NCBI GenBank assembly: GCA_031551275.1 | Contig: JAVBNX010000009.1 | Location: forward strand, 62,001-126,000 | From: JAVBMJ01 sp031551275 | GTDB taxonomy: Bacteria > Bacteroidota > Bacteroidia > Bacteroidales > Rikenellaceae | Length of the DNA: 64,000 nt | Direction: 5' to 3' | In this document: in pieces, positions 17,681-26,642 of the stretch | Position numbering within the stretch: the first letter of the stretch is position 1 | Layout of the letters: every line of letters starts with the position of its first letter | Program-made: the position numbers and the translations under genes | Notes under the pieces: model-generated | The model's input: only the letters and a program-made list of their open reading frames with translations | Told to the model about the DNA's origin: nothing | Database searches by the model: none

Positions 17681-20151
17681 TGGCTTCCGTCGAGATCAAA
17701 CTGGGGATGGACCGCATCCGCAGCCAGGTCGCGGAGCTTTGCGCGACAAGGCTCTGCGCGGAGCGCGTTATGGCCGAGGGCTTTACCTCCGACGCCGCCG
17801 TTCTGGGCGACCGTTTGGGCCTGTGCGCGGAGATGCTCGCGATCCTCGGCTTCGAGGGGGGCTTCCCGGCCGAGGGCTTTTCGGACATGGACGATCTGCT
17901 GTCCAAGATCGGGGTTGTGGGCGCTTTCCTCGACCCGGGCGAACTGCTCCGGCTGCGCTCGGCGTTGGGCTGTGCCGTGATGGTAACAGCTTATTTCGAT
18001 GAGGCCCGCCGCACGCGTTATCCCCTATTGGGTGCGCTGTCGGCCAGGGTGGTCGGGTTTTCCGATATCGTGGCGGGGATCGACCGGATCGTGGACCGTT
18101 TCGGCGAGATCAAACCCAACGCCTCGGAGGAGCTCTCCCGCATTTCGTCGTCGTTGCGCGACTGCGAGAACCAGGTGGCCAAGCGCCTGCGCCAGATCCT
18201 CTCCAAAGCCAAGGGCGAGGGCTTTATCGAGGCCGAGAGCGAGGTAACCTTCCGCGAGGGGAGGGCGGTAATCCCCGTCCCGGCCGCCAACAAACGCAAG
18301 GTCAGGGGCTTTGTGCACGACGAATCCTCCTCCGGGCGCACGTTCTACATCGAGCCCGAAGAGGTGGTCGAGCTGAACAACGACCTGCGTGAGCTGGAGT
18401 ACGCCCGCCGCCGGGAGATTGTGCGCATACTGACCGCCTTTACCGACGCTTTGCGCCCCCGGTTGGACGAGCTCCACGATCTGGAGAAGAACCTGCTTGA
18501 AATTGAACTGGTCTACGTCAAAGGCAAGTGGGGTGTGGCCAACGGAGCCGTGGTCCCGCTGCTGAGCCGCGACGAGCGCCGTTTGGAGTTGCGCCAGGCG
18601 AGGCATCCGCTCCTGGTGCAGGCCCTCAAGCGCGAGGGCAAGCCCATCGTCCCGCTGGACCTGGCCCTCGATCCCAAGAGCAGGATACTGGTCATCTCGG
18701 GCCCCAACGCGGGCGGCAAGTCGGTCTGCCTGAAGACCGTGGGCCTGTTGCAATACATGTTCCAGTGCGGCTTTCCCGTCCCCGCGCTCGAGAACAGCGA
18801 ACTGGTGCTGTTCGACGGGATCTTCGTGGACATCGGCGACGACCAGTCGATCGACAACGATTTGAGCACCTACTCGTCCCACCTGCTCTCGATGAAGGAG
18901 ATGCTTTCGCGCTCCACAGCCCGCTCGCTGGTGCTGATCGACGAGTTCGGCTCCGGGACCGAGCCTGTGATCGGCGGGGCCATCGCCGAGGCGATCCTCG
19001 AGAAGATGGCCGAACGCAAGTGCTACGCCGTGGTAACCACCCACTACTCCAACCTGAAATTCTTCGCCACCTCGGCCTCCGGGGTGGTCAACGGGGCCAT
19101 GACCTTCGATGTGGCCAACATAAAACCCCTGTTCAAACTCGAGACCGGGACGCCCGGGAGCTCCTTCGCGGTGGAGATCGCCCGAAGGATCGGCCTGCCC
19201 GAACAGATCATCCGCATAGCGGGCGAGAAGGCGGGCAGCGAGGTCATGAACCTCGAAAAGCAGCTCCGCGAGATCGCCCGCGACCGCCGCTACTGGGAAC
19301 AGAAGCGCGACCGCATCCGTTTGGCCGACAAGCGGGTGGAGGAGTTGGAGGCCAAACTGGCCGGAGAGTTGGAGAAGGTCAAGGAGCAGAGGGCCCACCT
19401 GTTGAAGGACGCCCGCGAGCAGGCCCAAAAGCTACTTACCGACGCCAACAAGGCGATCGAGGGGGCCGTGCGCGAGATCCGCGAATCGCAGGCCGAAAAG
19501 GAGTCCGTCCGTTTGATCCGCAAGGGCCTGGACCAGGCCAAAGAGAGCGTGGCTGAGGATCTGGAAAAGGACGAGCAGATCCGCGAGCAGATCGAGCGCA
19601 TCGAGGCCCGCCGCCAGCGCCGCAACGAGCGCAAGGCCCAGGCCGAGACTGCCGCCGATGCAGCCCCCGAGCCCGAAAAACCGCGCGAGCCCGAAATAGG
19701 CTCCAAGGTCCGCATCGAAGGCCAGTCCATGCCCGGCGAGGTAGTAGGCACGGTCAAGGGCGGCAAGTACAGGGTGGCGTTCGGCCAGATCATTACCACG
19801 GTCGAGCGGTCGAGGATCGAGGTGGTCAGCGAATCGGAGTACAAGAAGCACCGGAAAGCCCCGGTAAGCAAGATAGACGCCGGGATTACCGGACGCAAAC
19901 TGAATTTCAAGGACAACATCGACCTAAGGGGCAGCCGTGCGGCAGAGGCCTTAACGGAGGTCGAGGAGTTTATCGACAACGCCATCATGCTCGGGGTGGG
20001 GGAGGTGCGCATTTTGCACGGCAAGGGCACGGGCGCGCTCAAGGAGGAGGTCCGCAGGTACCTCAAAACCGTCCCCCAGGTCCTCTCCGCCGCCGACGAG
20101 CACGCCGACCGGGGCGGGTCGGGTATTACGGTAGTGACGCTAAGGACATAG
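17680..20151 (+). CDS. mutS2: Endonuclease/ATPase MutS2
   Basis: An 823-residue MutS2: no N-terminal mismatch-recognition domain, a MutS-like ATPase with Walker A GPNAGGKS (about residue 344), Walker B LIDEFGSGTEP (about 425), a long charged coiled coil (about 510-680) and a C-terminal Smr nuclease domain with DLRGSRAAEAL and HGKGTGAL motifs. MutS2 acts in recombination suppression and, in some bacteria, in splitting collided ribosomes; which role applies here is not readable. Translationally coupled to lptD. Confidence 0.96.
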   Translation: MASVEIKLGMDRIRSQVAELCATRLCAERVMAEGFTSDAAVLGDRLGLCAEMLAILGFEGGFPAEGFSDMDDLLSKIGVVGAFLDPGELLRLRSALGCAVMVTAYFDEARRTRYPLLGALSARVVGFSDIVAGIDRIVDRFGEIKPNASEELSRISSSLRDCENQVAKRLRQILSKAKGEGFIEAESEVTFREGRAVIPVPAANKRKVRGFVHDESSSGRTFYIEPEEVVELNNDLRELEYARRREIVRILTAFTDALRPRLDELHDLEKNLLEIELVYVKGKWGVANGAVVPLLSRDERRLELRQARHPLLVQALKREGKPIVPLDLALDPKSRILVISGPNAGGKSVCLKTVGLLQYMFQCGFPVPALENSELVLFDGIFVDIGDDQSIDNDLSTYSSHLLSMKEMLSRSTARSLVLIDEFGSGTEPVIGGAIAEAILEKMAERKCYAVVTTHYSNLKFFATSASGVVNGAMTFDVANIKPLFKLETGTPGSSFAVEIARRIGLPEQIIRIAGEKAGSEVMNLEKQLREIARDRRYWEQKRDRIRLADKRVEELEAKLAGELEKVKEQRAHLLKDAREQAQKLLTDANKAIEGAVREIRESQAEKESVRLIRKGLDQAKESVAEDLEKDEQIREQIERIEARRQRRNERKAQAETAADAAPEPEKPREPEIGSKVRIEGQSMPGEVVGTVKGGKYRVAFGQIITTVERSRIEVVSESEYKKHRKAPVSKIDAGITGRKLNFKDNIDLRGSRAAEALTEVEEFIDNAIMLGVGEVRILHGKGTGALKEEVRRYLKTVPQVLSAADEHADRGGSGITVVTLRT

Positions 20152-20394
20152 GCGGGAAGGGATGTCAAAGGCAATGAACGCCAAAAAATAATATTACCCA
20201 GCCCTGGCAGAGTGGGAGCGGCAGCACCATAGACTTCTCCCGCCCCTACGGTTAGGGGCGGGTTGGGGTGGGGTGATCGAAAACTAAAAGGATCTCGCGA
20301 AGGGAAGCCGGGTATACATCCTACCAAAAAAAGCATTACCTTCGGGGCTGCCGAAGACCGATCTTACCGCATAACCTAACAACACCCACCCATC
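20152..20394. other. Intergenic region between mutS2 and murF-alr
   Basis: No gene was recognised in these 243 bp. It holds a GC-rich hairpin (20239-20262) and a TACCTTCG sequence (20337-20344) that is one base off the -7 consensus and may serve murF-alr, about 50 nt upstream of its ATG. Confidence 0.5.
20239..20262 (+). terminator. GC-rich hairpin after mutS2
   Basis: A 10-bp perfect stem (CCCGCCCCTA / TAGGGGCGGG) with a CGGT loop, about 90 bp after the mutS2 stop. No T tract follows on the plus strand, so it may be a folding/RNA-stability element rather than an intrinsic terminator. Confidence 0.4.
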
Positions 20395-22773
20395 ATGAAA
20401 TACAACCTGAGCCGAATAGCCGAGATTTGCAACGGTACCCTGAGGGGCGGCGACCGCACCGTGGAGGGCATATCGACCGACAGCCGCAACTCGGCCGTGG
20501 GCGGCGACAGCCTGTTCGTAGCCATCGCCGGGCGCAACCACGACGGACACCAGTTCATCAAACAGTTGTACGAGCAGGGCTGGCGTTCGTTTATGGTCGA
20601 GCGCTGGGTGGAGGGGGTCTTCCCTTACGCCTCGTTCGTGAAGGTCGACAACGCCGTGGACGCGCTCCAGGCCCTGGCCTCGGACTACCGGTCGGGCTTT
20701 GCGGGCAAGGTGGTGGGCATCACGGGCTCCAACGGCAAGACGGTGGTCAAGGAGTGGATCGCCCAGATGATGCCCCCCGAGGTAAAGCTGTTCCGCTCGC
20801 CGAGGAGCTACAACTCCCAGATCGGGGTCCCGCTCTCGATCCTGATGATGGACCTCAAAGAGGACATCGCCCTGATCGAGGCGGGTATCTCCACGGCGGG
20901 CGAAATGGAGAAGCTCCAGCGCGTCATCCGCCCCGATATAGGCATCATTACCACGCTGGGCGAGGCGCACCAGGACGGTTTCAGCTCCATTGAAGAAAAG
21001 CTCGACGAGAAGCTAAAGCTTTTCGAGGGCACGCCCACCGTGTTGTACAACTCGGCCTACCCCGAGATCGGCGACCGTTTGAGGCGCATGGAGCCCCCGC
21101 GCAAACTGATCGACGCGCGGGTCAACGAGCCCGACCACCACGGATTCTCCGACCGGGCCTCGCGCGAGAACGCCGCCATGGCCATCACCCTTTGCCGTTT
21201 GCTCGCCCCCGAACATATGCCGCCCATAGGCCAGAACGACGACCTGCTGCACAGGCTCTCTTCGGTAGCCATGCGTTTGGAGGTCAAGGAGGGCTTGTCG
21301 GGCTCGTTGATCGTCAACGACTCCTACAACTCGGACATCAACTCGCTGGGCATCGCGTTGGACTATCTGGCCAACGTGTGCGGAGGCCGTCCCCGGATGG
21401 TCGTCCTCTCCGATATCTTGCAGAGCGGGATGACGGGGGCCGACCTCTACGGCCGCGTGGCCCGTATGTTGAGGGACTCCGGCGTGGCCTCGGTCGTGGG
21501 CGTGGGGGGCGAGATCTCCCGTTACAGCCACCTGTTCGACATTCCGGCCAGGTTCTTCCCCACCACCGAAAGCTACATGGCGGACGTGGATTACCTCTCC
21601 ATCGAGGGCCAGGCCATCCTTCTGAAGGGCAACCGCGCGGCGGGCTTCGAGCGCCTCGACCACGCCTTCGCCCTGCGTACGCATACAACCACATTGGAGG
21701 TCGACCTGGACGCCATGGTCCACAACCTGAACTGGCACAGGGCCAAACTGGCCCACGGGACCCGGATCATGGCCATGGTCAAGGCGTCGAGCTACGGCCA
21801 CGGCACCTTCGAGGTGGCCCAGATGCTCCAGCACGAGGGGGTCAGCTACCTGGCCGTCGCCTTCGCCGACGAGGGCGTGCTGCTGCGCCGCCGGGGGATT
21901 ACCATGCCCATCGTGGTACTCAACGCCGATGCGGGCAGTTTCGATCTGATGGTGGCCCACAGGCTCGAGCCCGAGATCTACAACTACGCCTCGCTGGAGG
22001 ATTTCTGCGCCCTGCTGCGCCGCTACTCCGAGACCGGATACCCCATCCACATCAAGCTCGACACGGGCATGCACCGCCTGGGCTTCGACGACAAGCAGAT
22101 CTACCGTTTGACCGATCTTTTGGAGCAGAACTCCAAACTGCTGAGGGTGCGCTCGTTGTTCTCCCACCTGGCCGCCGCCGACGAACCCCGCCACGACGAT
22201 TTTACCCGCATCCAGATCTCAAACTTCGAGTCGATGAGCGTGACTGTGATGGCCGCCTTGAAGTACCCCGTTCTGCGCCACATCGCCAACAGCGCGGGCA
22301 TCGAACGCTTCCCCGAGGCCGCCTACGACATGTGCCGCCTCGGGATCGGCCTCTACGGCGTGGGCTCGCCCGAGCTGCGCCCCGTGGGCAGGCTGATGAG
22401 CCGCATCGTGCAGGTCAAGCGCCTGGCGGCGGGCGAGAGCGTGGGCTACGGCCGCGACACGGTCCTGCAGGCCGACACCCGCCTGGCCGTCGTCCCGATC
22501 GGGTATGCCGACGGTTTGGACCGCCACCTGGGCGAGGGCCACTGGGCGATGGAGGTCAACGGGAAACCCGCTCCGACCGTGGGCCGCGTGTGCATGGATA
22601 CCTGCATGATCGACGTGACCGATATCGAGGCCGCCGAGGGCGACCGGGTCACGATCTACGGCGGCGACGGGGACTACTCGGTCTCGGCGGTCGCCCGCCA
22701 GCTGGGAACGATCCCCTACGAGGTAATGACCCGGATCGACGATAGGGTCAAACGCGTCTATCTCAAAGAGTAA
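20395..22773 (+). CDS. Bifunctional UDP-MurNAc-tripeptide:D-Ala-D-Ala ligase / alanine racemase (MurF-Alr fusion)
   Basis: A 792-residue fusion supplying and using D-alanine for peptidoglycan. The N-terminal half is MurF-like: ATP loop GITGSNGKTVVKEW (about 110-123), NDSYNSDINSL (about 306-316). The C-terminal half (from about 440) is an alanine racemase, with the PLP lysine in MVKASSYGHG (about residue 462), the HIKLDTGMHRLGF segment and VGRVCMDTCMIDVT. This domain fusion is known in Bacteroidota and here substitutes for separate murF and alr genes. The next gene begins 2 bp after its stop. Confidence 0.95.
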   Translation: MKYNLSRIAEICNGTLRGGDRTVEGISTDSRNSAVGGDSLFVAIAGRNHDGHQFIKQLYEQGWRSFMVERWVEGVFPYASFVKVDNAVDALQALASDYRSGFAGKVVGITGSNGKTVVKEWIAQMMPPEVKLFRSPRSYNSQIGVPLSILMMDLKEDIALIEAGISTAGEMEKLQRVIRPDIGIITTLGEAHQDGFSSIEEKLDEKLKLFEGTPTVLYNSAYPEIGDRLRRMEPPRKLIDARVNEPDHHGFSDRASRENAAMAITLCRLLAPEHMPPIGQNDDLLHRLSSVAMRLEVKEGLSGSLIVNDSYNSDINSLGIALDYLANVCGGRPRMVVLSDILQSGMTGADLYGRVARMLRDSGVASVVGVGGEISRYSHLFDIPARFFPTTESYMADVDYLSIEGQAILLKGNRAAGFERLDHAFALRTHTTTLEVDLDAMVHNLNWHRAKLAHGTRIMAMVKASSYGHGTFEVAQMLQHEGVSYLAVAFADEGVLLRRRGITMPIVVLNADAGSFDLMVAHRLEPEIYNYASLEDFCALLRRYSETGYPIHIKLDTGMHRLGFDDKQIYRLTDLLEQNSKLLRVRSLFSHLAAADEPRHDDFTRIQISNFESMSVTVMAALKYPVLRHIANSAGIERFPEAAYDMCRLGIGLYGVGSPELRPVGRLMSRIVQVKRLAAGESVGYGRDTVLQADTRLAVVPIGYADGLDRHLGEGHWAMEVNGKPAPTVGRVCMDTCMIDVTDIEAAEGDRVTIYGGDGDYSVSAVARQLGTIPYEVMTRIDDRVKRVYLKE

Positions 22774-22775
22774 CC

Positions 22776-23486
22776 ATGAGCGGAACGCTATATCTGATCC
22801 CCACGCCGCTGGGGCCCGAGATCGACCCGGCCACGGCTTCGAATGCGGATACCGTGCGGGCTTTGAGCCGCTTTATCGTCGAGGACGTGCGCACGGCGCG
22901 GCGTTTTTTGAGCGCGCTGGGGACAGGCAGGCCCATCGACGAGATGACCTTCGCCGAACTGAATGAACATACCTCGCCCGGGGACATCGCGGGCCTGGTA
23001 AAACCCCTTTTAGAGGGCCACGATATGGGCCTGATGTCGGAAGCCGGACTGCCCGGCATCGCCGACCCGGGAGCCGCCGTGGTGGCCCTCTGCCATCGCA
23101 ACGGCATTAGTGTCAAGCCTTTGGCCGGCCCCTCGTCGATCTTCCTGGCGCTGATGGCCTCTGGGTTGAACGGCCAGTCGTTCGCCTTCAACGGCTATCT
23201 GCCCGTCAAGCCGCCCGAGCGGAGCAAGGCGATCGCCCGGTTCGAGCGCCGCGCCCTGTCCGAGCACCAGTCCCAGCTCTTTATCGAGGCCCCCTACCGC
23301 AACGACAAACTGCTGGCCGATATGCTCGCCACCTGCGCCCCGGAGACGATGATTACCGTGGCGGCCGATCTGACCCAGCCCACCGAGTACATCGTCACCC
23401 GCTCCGTCAAGGAGTGGCGCAAAACGATCCTGCCGGAGCTGCACAAGCGCCCGGCCATATTTATTCTCGGTAGTGCAATCGGGTAG
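22776..23486 (+). CDS. RsmI-like SAM-dependent methyltransferase (tetrapyrrole methylase fold)
   Basis: A 236-residue enzyme of the tetrapyrrole-methylase superfamily related to RsmI, which 2'-O-methylates 16S rRNA C1402. Visible features are the N-terminal LYLIPTPLGPEI loop, the MSEAGLPGIADPGAAVV SAM-binding segment and GPSSIFLALMASGLNG. It is shorter than E. coli RsmI and lacks the usual GNLGDLT-like second motif, so it may be the Bacteroidota paralogue with a different target. Starts 2 bp after murF-alr and is surely co-transcribed. Confidence 0.8.
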   Translation: MSGTLYLIPTPLGPEIDPATASNADTVRALSRFIVEDVRTARRFLSALGTGRPIDEMTFAELNEHTSPGDIAGLVKPLLEGHDMGLMSEAGLPGIADPGAAVVALCHRNGISVKPLAGPSSIFLALMASGLNGQSFAFNGYLPVKPPERSKAIARFERRALSEHQSQLFIEAPYRNDKLLADMLATCAPETMITVAADLTQPTEYIVTRSVKEWRKTILPELHKRPAIFILGSAIG

Positions 23487-23489
23487 GTG

Positions 23490-23609
23490 GCTGCGCATCT
23501 CACGGGCATATTTTAACGATCCTCAGCCTTTCCAAGCCTCACGTACTTCAAGTACGCTGCGTTTGGAAAACCTAACGATCGTCAAAATCTGCTCCGAGAT
23601 ATGCACAGC
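23490..23609. repeat. Long imperfect palindrome, copy A (about 120 bp)
   Basis: The sequence is an almost full-length inverted repeat centred at 23549, with arms of about 59 bp. It ends in GCTGCGC on the left and GCACAGC on the right, has a perfect core CGTACTT-c-AAGTACG, and pairs ATTTT/AAAAT, ACGATC/GATCGT and TTCCAA/TTGGAA on the way out. It fills the gap between two convergent genes. A second element of the same design lies at 49496-49616. It could fold into a very long hairpin in RNA or a cruciform in DNA. Confidence 0.8.
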
Positions 23610-23640
23610 TCCGCTCTGGAAGACCCCGCTCCGGACGACT

Positions 23641-24216
23641 TTACTTTTCGTGTAATTTCAGGTAAATTTCGCGGCAGGCCCACGCGTCGGTGGCGGCGTA
23701 GAGTTGCTGCGCGGGGGTAAGCGTGGCCGCCTCCCAGTTGCTCAGCCTCTGGGCCTTGGAGATGCGTATGCCCAGGGCGATGGCCGTCATCTTGCGCACG
23801 CTCTTGGCCTCGATGCCGAAGTTGCCTACGATGGTTTGCAGGTCGATGAACCCCTCGGGCCTGAACCGCCGCAGCTTGCGCAGCGTCTTGATATCGTCGT
23901 GGATGGCCGCCCCGACCTTGACGACCTTGGGCGATTCGAGGACTTTGATGATCGCCTTGTCGAGGCGCACCTTGTTGAGTCTGAACAGGTAGCACCGGTC
24001 AGGACCGCTCAGTTGGAGCAGCGAGACGCTGTAACTTACCCCCTTGGAGAACGACGGCCGCGTTTCGGTGTCAAAGCCGATTACCGGATACTGCAAAAGG
24101 TAGTTGCAAGCCTCGTTGATCTGCTCGGGTGTGTCCACGATAACGCACTGGCCCTCGAATCCCCCGGAGGGCAACCCGGCCAACTCTTCGTCGGTAATGT
24201 TCGGTGCAAAGTTCAT
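23641..24216 (-). CDS. 3'-5' exonuclease, DEDDy type (Rnd/WRN-exonuclease-like)
   Basis: A 191-residue stand-alone exonuclease domain. The acidic motifs can be read in order: GFDTETRPSF (Exo I, Asp and Glu), AAIHDDIKTL (Exo II) and YAATDAWACREIY (Exo III with Tyr four residues before Asp), which defines the DEDDy class. It overlaps the recQ stop by 4 bp, so a RecQ-family helicase and a WRN-like exonuclease are made from one message, paralleling the fusion of both activities in eukaryotic WRN. It may act on DNA or RNA; not decidable from sequence. Confidence 0.88.
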   Translation of the reverse strand: MNFAPNITDEELAGLPSGGFEGQCVIVDTPEQINEACNYLLQYPVIGFDTETRPSFSKGVSYSVSLLQLSGPDRCYLFRLNKVRLDKAIIKVLESPKVVKVGAAIHDDIKTLRKLRRFRPEGFIDLQTIVGNFGIEAKSVRKMTAIALGIRISKAQRLSNWEAATLTPAQQLYAATDAWACREIYLKLHEK

Positions 24217-26102
24217 TTAAGCCTCAATTTGTTGTTTTCCTGTACTATATCCCCGCGCTCCAAAAGTTCCTGTATGGCGTCGGCCACCTCCTGCTGCGGC
24301 CTGCGGAACCGCGCCGCGAGCTGTGCGGGCGACAAAGGCCCTTTTTGCAGCAGCGCCGTGATCCGCCCTTCCAGCCCCGAATTTTCGCCCGACCGCTTCT
24401 TTTCGAGGCAAATATCGCAAATTCCGCACTCAACCAGGTCGTCCTGCCCGAAATATCGTTGCAAAACCACGCTCCGGCACTCGGTCATGTTGCCCGCGTA
24501 CCCCACCATCGCCTCGATCCGGTCCTTGGCCGCCTGCTTGCGTCCCTGGTAGGTAACAGGGTCGATGTAGACGTCGCGCGTCGGCAGCCTCGCCTCGCCC
24601 AGGAAGAGCAGCGGGGTGGTGCTCCCGGGGATGTATTTGATGATGCGCATCTGCCACAGCGCCTTGAAAAGCTCCTTGACCCGCCCCGGCAGGTAGCCCG
24701 AGACCGAGGCGATCGACTGCTCGTCGACCGGCGTGAAGTCGGTAAACAGACCGCCGTACATTCTTAATAATGTGCGGATAAAGTGGTCCAAGTCGGTTCT
24801 TTCGACCCGCACCTTGTAGAGGTCGTCGCGCCCGATGGTAAACATGATGCGCGCGGGGTGGTCGGTCTCGTCCGAGAGGTGCATGTAGCCGTTGAGCTGC
24901 AGGATCTTGATGCAGTTCATGGCCGTTCCCGTGTACATATGGCTTTTGGCCGCGAAATCGTTCAGGTTGAAGTCGAAAGAGGCGTACTTGCCGTCCCCGA
25001 TCCCCACCTGCAAATAGTCCATCAGCGCCTGGTAGCACTCCCGGATTTTTTCCAACGGCGGGTACTCCGATTCGAAACGGGTAAGTGCCAGTCCCTCGTC
25101 CTGTCCGGCGCACAGCAGCACGGCAAACGACCGCCGCCCGTCGCGTCCCGCTCGTCCCGCCTCCTGGTAGTACTCCTCCAGTGATCCGCTCATATCGTAA
25201 TGGACGACCGTGCGCACGTCGGCCCGGTCGATCCCCATGCCGAAGGCGTTGGTCGAGACCATGATCCGCTTCTGGCCCTTCATCCAGGCCTCCTGCTTCA
25301 TGGCACGCTCCACGTGGGGCATCCCCGCGTGGTAGCTCTCGGCGTCGACCCCGTTATCGATCAGGAATTTGGCCACGTCCATCACGCCCGCCCGGGTGCG
25401 CACGTAGACGATCCCGCAGCCCGGCACGTTGTTGACCACCCGCAGGAGCTGCCCCGGCTTGTCCTCGGTCAGCCTCACGCTGAACGAGAGGTTGTCGCGC
25501 CTCACCCCGGCCCTGAAGACCGCCGCCTCGCGCATCTCCAATTTTTCAAGGATGTCCTTCTCCACCTTCGGGGTCGCCGAGGCGGTCAAAGCCAGCACGG
25601 GGACGTCGGGCTGCACGCGCCTGAGCATGGCGATCCGCAGGTAGGAGGGCCTAAAATCGTAGCCCCACTGCGAGATACAGTGCGCCTCGTCCACCGCGAT
25701 CAAACAGACCCGCATCCGGGCGGCACGCACCCGAAACTCCTCGCTGTTGATCCGCTCGGGGGCGATGTAGAGGAATTTGATATCCCCGTAGGTGCAGTTG
25801 TCCAGGGCCAGGTCGATCTGCCGCATGGTCAGCCCCGAGTGGATCGCCACGGCGGGAATGTGCATCTTGCGCAGCCTGTCCACCTGGTCCTTCATCAACG
25901 CGATCAGGGGCGTGATCACGATGCAAAGCCCCTCCATGGTCATGGCCGGGAGCTGGTATAGGATCGATTTGCCCGCCCCGGTAGGCAGCAAAGCCAACGC
26001 GTCGCGCCCGGAACTTACCGTCTCGATTACCTCCCGCTGCATGGGCCGGAAGGAGTCGTAGCCCCAATATTTTTTCAGCGCGCCGAGTAGCTTATCCTGC
26101 AT
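24213..26102 (-). CDS. RecQ-family ATP-dependent DNA helicase
   Basis: A 629-residue 3'-5' DNA helicase for recombination and replication repair. Motifs: Walker A LPTGAGKS, DEAH-box VDEAHCISQWGYDFRPSY, the TNAFGMGIDRADVR motif and YYQEAGRAGRDG (motif VI), then the zinc-binding cysteines in RQ...CRSVVLQRYF and CGICDIC. No HRDC domain follows; the C-terminus is a short winged-helix-like segment. An upstream TTG at 26111 lies within the -7 element, so the ATG at 26102 (MQDKLLGALKK) is chosen. The exonuclease gene overlaps its end. Confidence 0.95.
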   Translation of the reverse strand: MQDKLLGALKKYWGYDSFRPMQREVIETVSSGRDALALLPTGAGKSILYQLPAMTMEGLCIVITPLIALMKDQVDRLRKMHIPAVAIHSGLTMRQIDLALDNCTYGDIKFLYIAPERINSEEFRVRAARMRVCLIAVDEAHCISQWGYDFRPSYLRIAMLRRVQPDVPVLALTASATPKVEKDILEKLEMREAAVFRAGVRRDNLSFSVRLTEDKPGQLLRVVNNVPGCGIVYVRTRAGVMDVAKFLIDNGVDAESYHAGMPHVERAMKQEAWMKGQKRIMVSTNAFGMGIDRADVRTVVHYDMSGSLEEYYQEAGRAGRDGRRSFAVLLCAGQDEGLALTRFESEYPPLEKIRECYQALMDYLQVGIGDGKYASFDFNLNDFAAKSHMYTGTAMNCIKILQLNGYMHLSDETDHPARIMFTIGRDDLYKVRVERTDLDHFIRTLLRMYGGLFTDFTPVDEQSIASVSGYLPGRVKELFKALWQMRIIKYIPGSTTPLLFLGEARLPTRDVYIDPVTYQGRKQAAKDRIEAMVGYAGNMTECRSVVLQRYFGQDDLVECGICDICLEKKRSGENSGLEGRITALLQKGPLSPAQLAARFRRPQQEVADAIQELLERGDIVQENNKLRLK

Positions 26103-26108
26103 AAGGCA

Positions 26109-26116
26109 CAAATTTA
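26109..26116 (-). promoter_or_regulatory. -7 element of the recQ promoter
   Basis: TAAATTTG on the minus strand, perfect match to TAnnTTTG, only 6 nt upstream of the recQ ATG; the transcript would be leaderless or nearly so if this is the promoter used. Confidence 0.55.
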
Positions 26117-26128
26117 CGCAATTTTTTT

Positions 26129-26136
26129 TACCTTAG
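26129..26136 (+). promoter_or_regulatory. -7-like element for the DEDDh exonuclease gene
   Basis: TACCTTAG, one base off TAnnTTTG, 7 nt upstream of the ATG at 26144; mirror-image arrangement to the recQ promoter. Confidence 0.45.
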
Positions 26137-26143
26137 CCGCGAT

Positions 26144-26638
26144 ATGCGTGACTTTGCAGCGATAGACTTTGAAACGGCCAACTGGTACCCGGAAAGTGTG
26201 TGCAGCGTGGGGATCGTGATTGTGCGCGAGGGGCTTGTCAAGGATAAATTTTACAGCCTGATCCGTCCCGAGCCCAATTTTTACTCCCGCCGCAACACCG
26301 AGGTCCACGGCCTGACCCGGCGCGACACCGATTCGGCGTTGATCTTCCCCGAGGTGTGGGGACAGGCGGTCTACGCCATCGGCGATCTGCCCCTGGTAGC
26401 CCACAACGCCCCTTTCGACCGGGGTTGCCTGATGGCCGCCTTCAAGGCCTACGGGATGAACTACCCGTTCTATGACTTCCTGTGCACCCTGAGCGCCTCG
26501 CGACGCACGTTCGGCCGCGCTTTGCCAAACCACAAGCTCCATACTGTGAGCGCGCATTGCGGGTTCGACCTATTGAACCACCACCACGCTTTGGCCGACG
26601 CGGAGGCGTGCGCGGTGATCGCAATGCAAATATTATGA
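26144..26638 (+). CDS. 3'-5' exonuclease, DnaQ-like DEDDh type
   Basis: A 164-residue exonuclease related to the epsilon proofreading subunit of DNA polymerase III. Motifs in order: AIDFETANWYPESVCSVG (Exo I), VAHNAPFDRGCL (Exo II) and HHALADAEACA (Exo III with His before Asp), i.e. DEDDh. The protein is a bare nuclease domain, shorter than a full epsilon subunit with polymerase-binding tail, so it may be a repair or RNase T-like nuclease rather than the replicative proofreader. Divergent from recQ. Confidence 0.88.
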   Translation: MRDFAAIDFETANWYPESVCSVGIVIVREGLVKDKFYSLIRPEPNFYSRRNTEVHGLTRRDTDSALIFPEVWGQAVYAIGDLPLVAHNAPFDRGCLMAAFKAYGMNYPFYDFLCTLSASRRTFGRALPNHKLHTVSAHCGFDLLNHHHALADAEACAVIAMQIL

Positions 26639-26642
26639 TTGC

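Noticed and set aside
18025..19428. 467-codon frame on the minus strand opposite mutS2
   Set aside because: Antisense shadow of a conserved gene; no motif or ribosome binding context.
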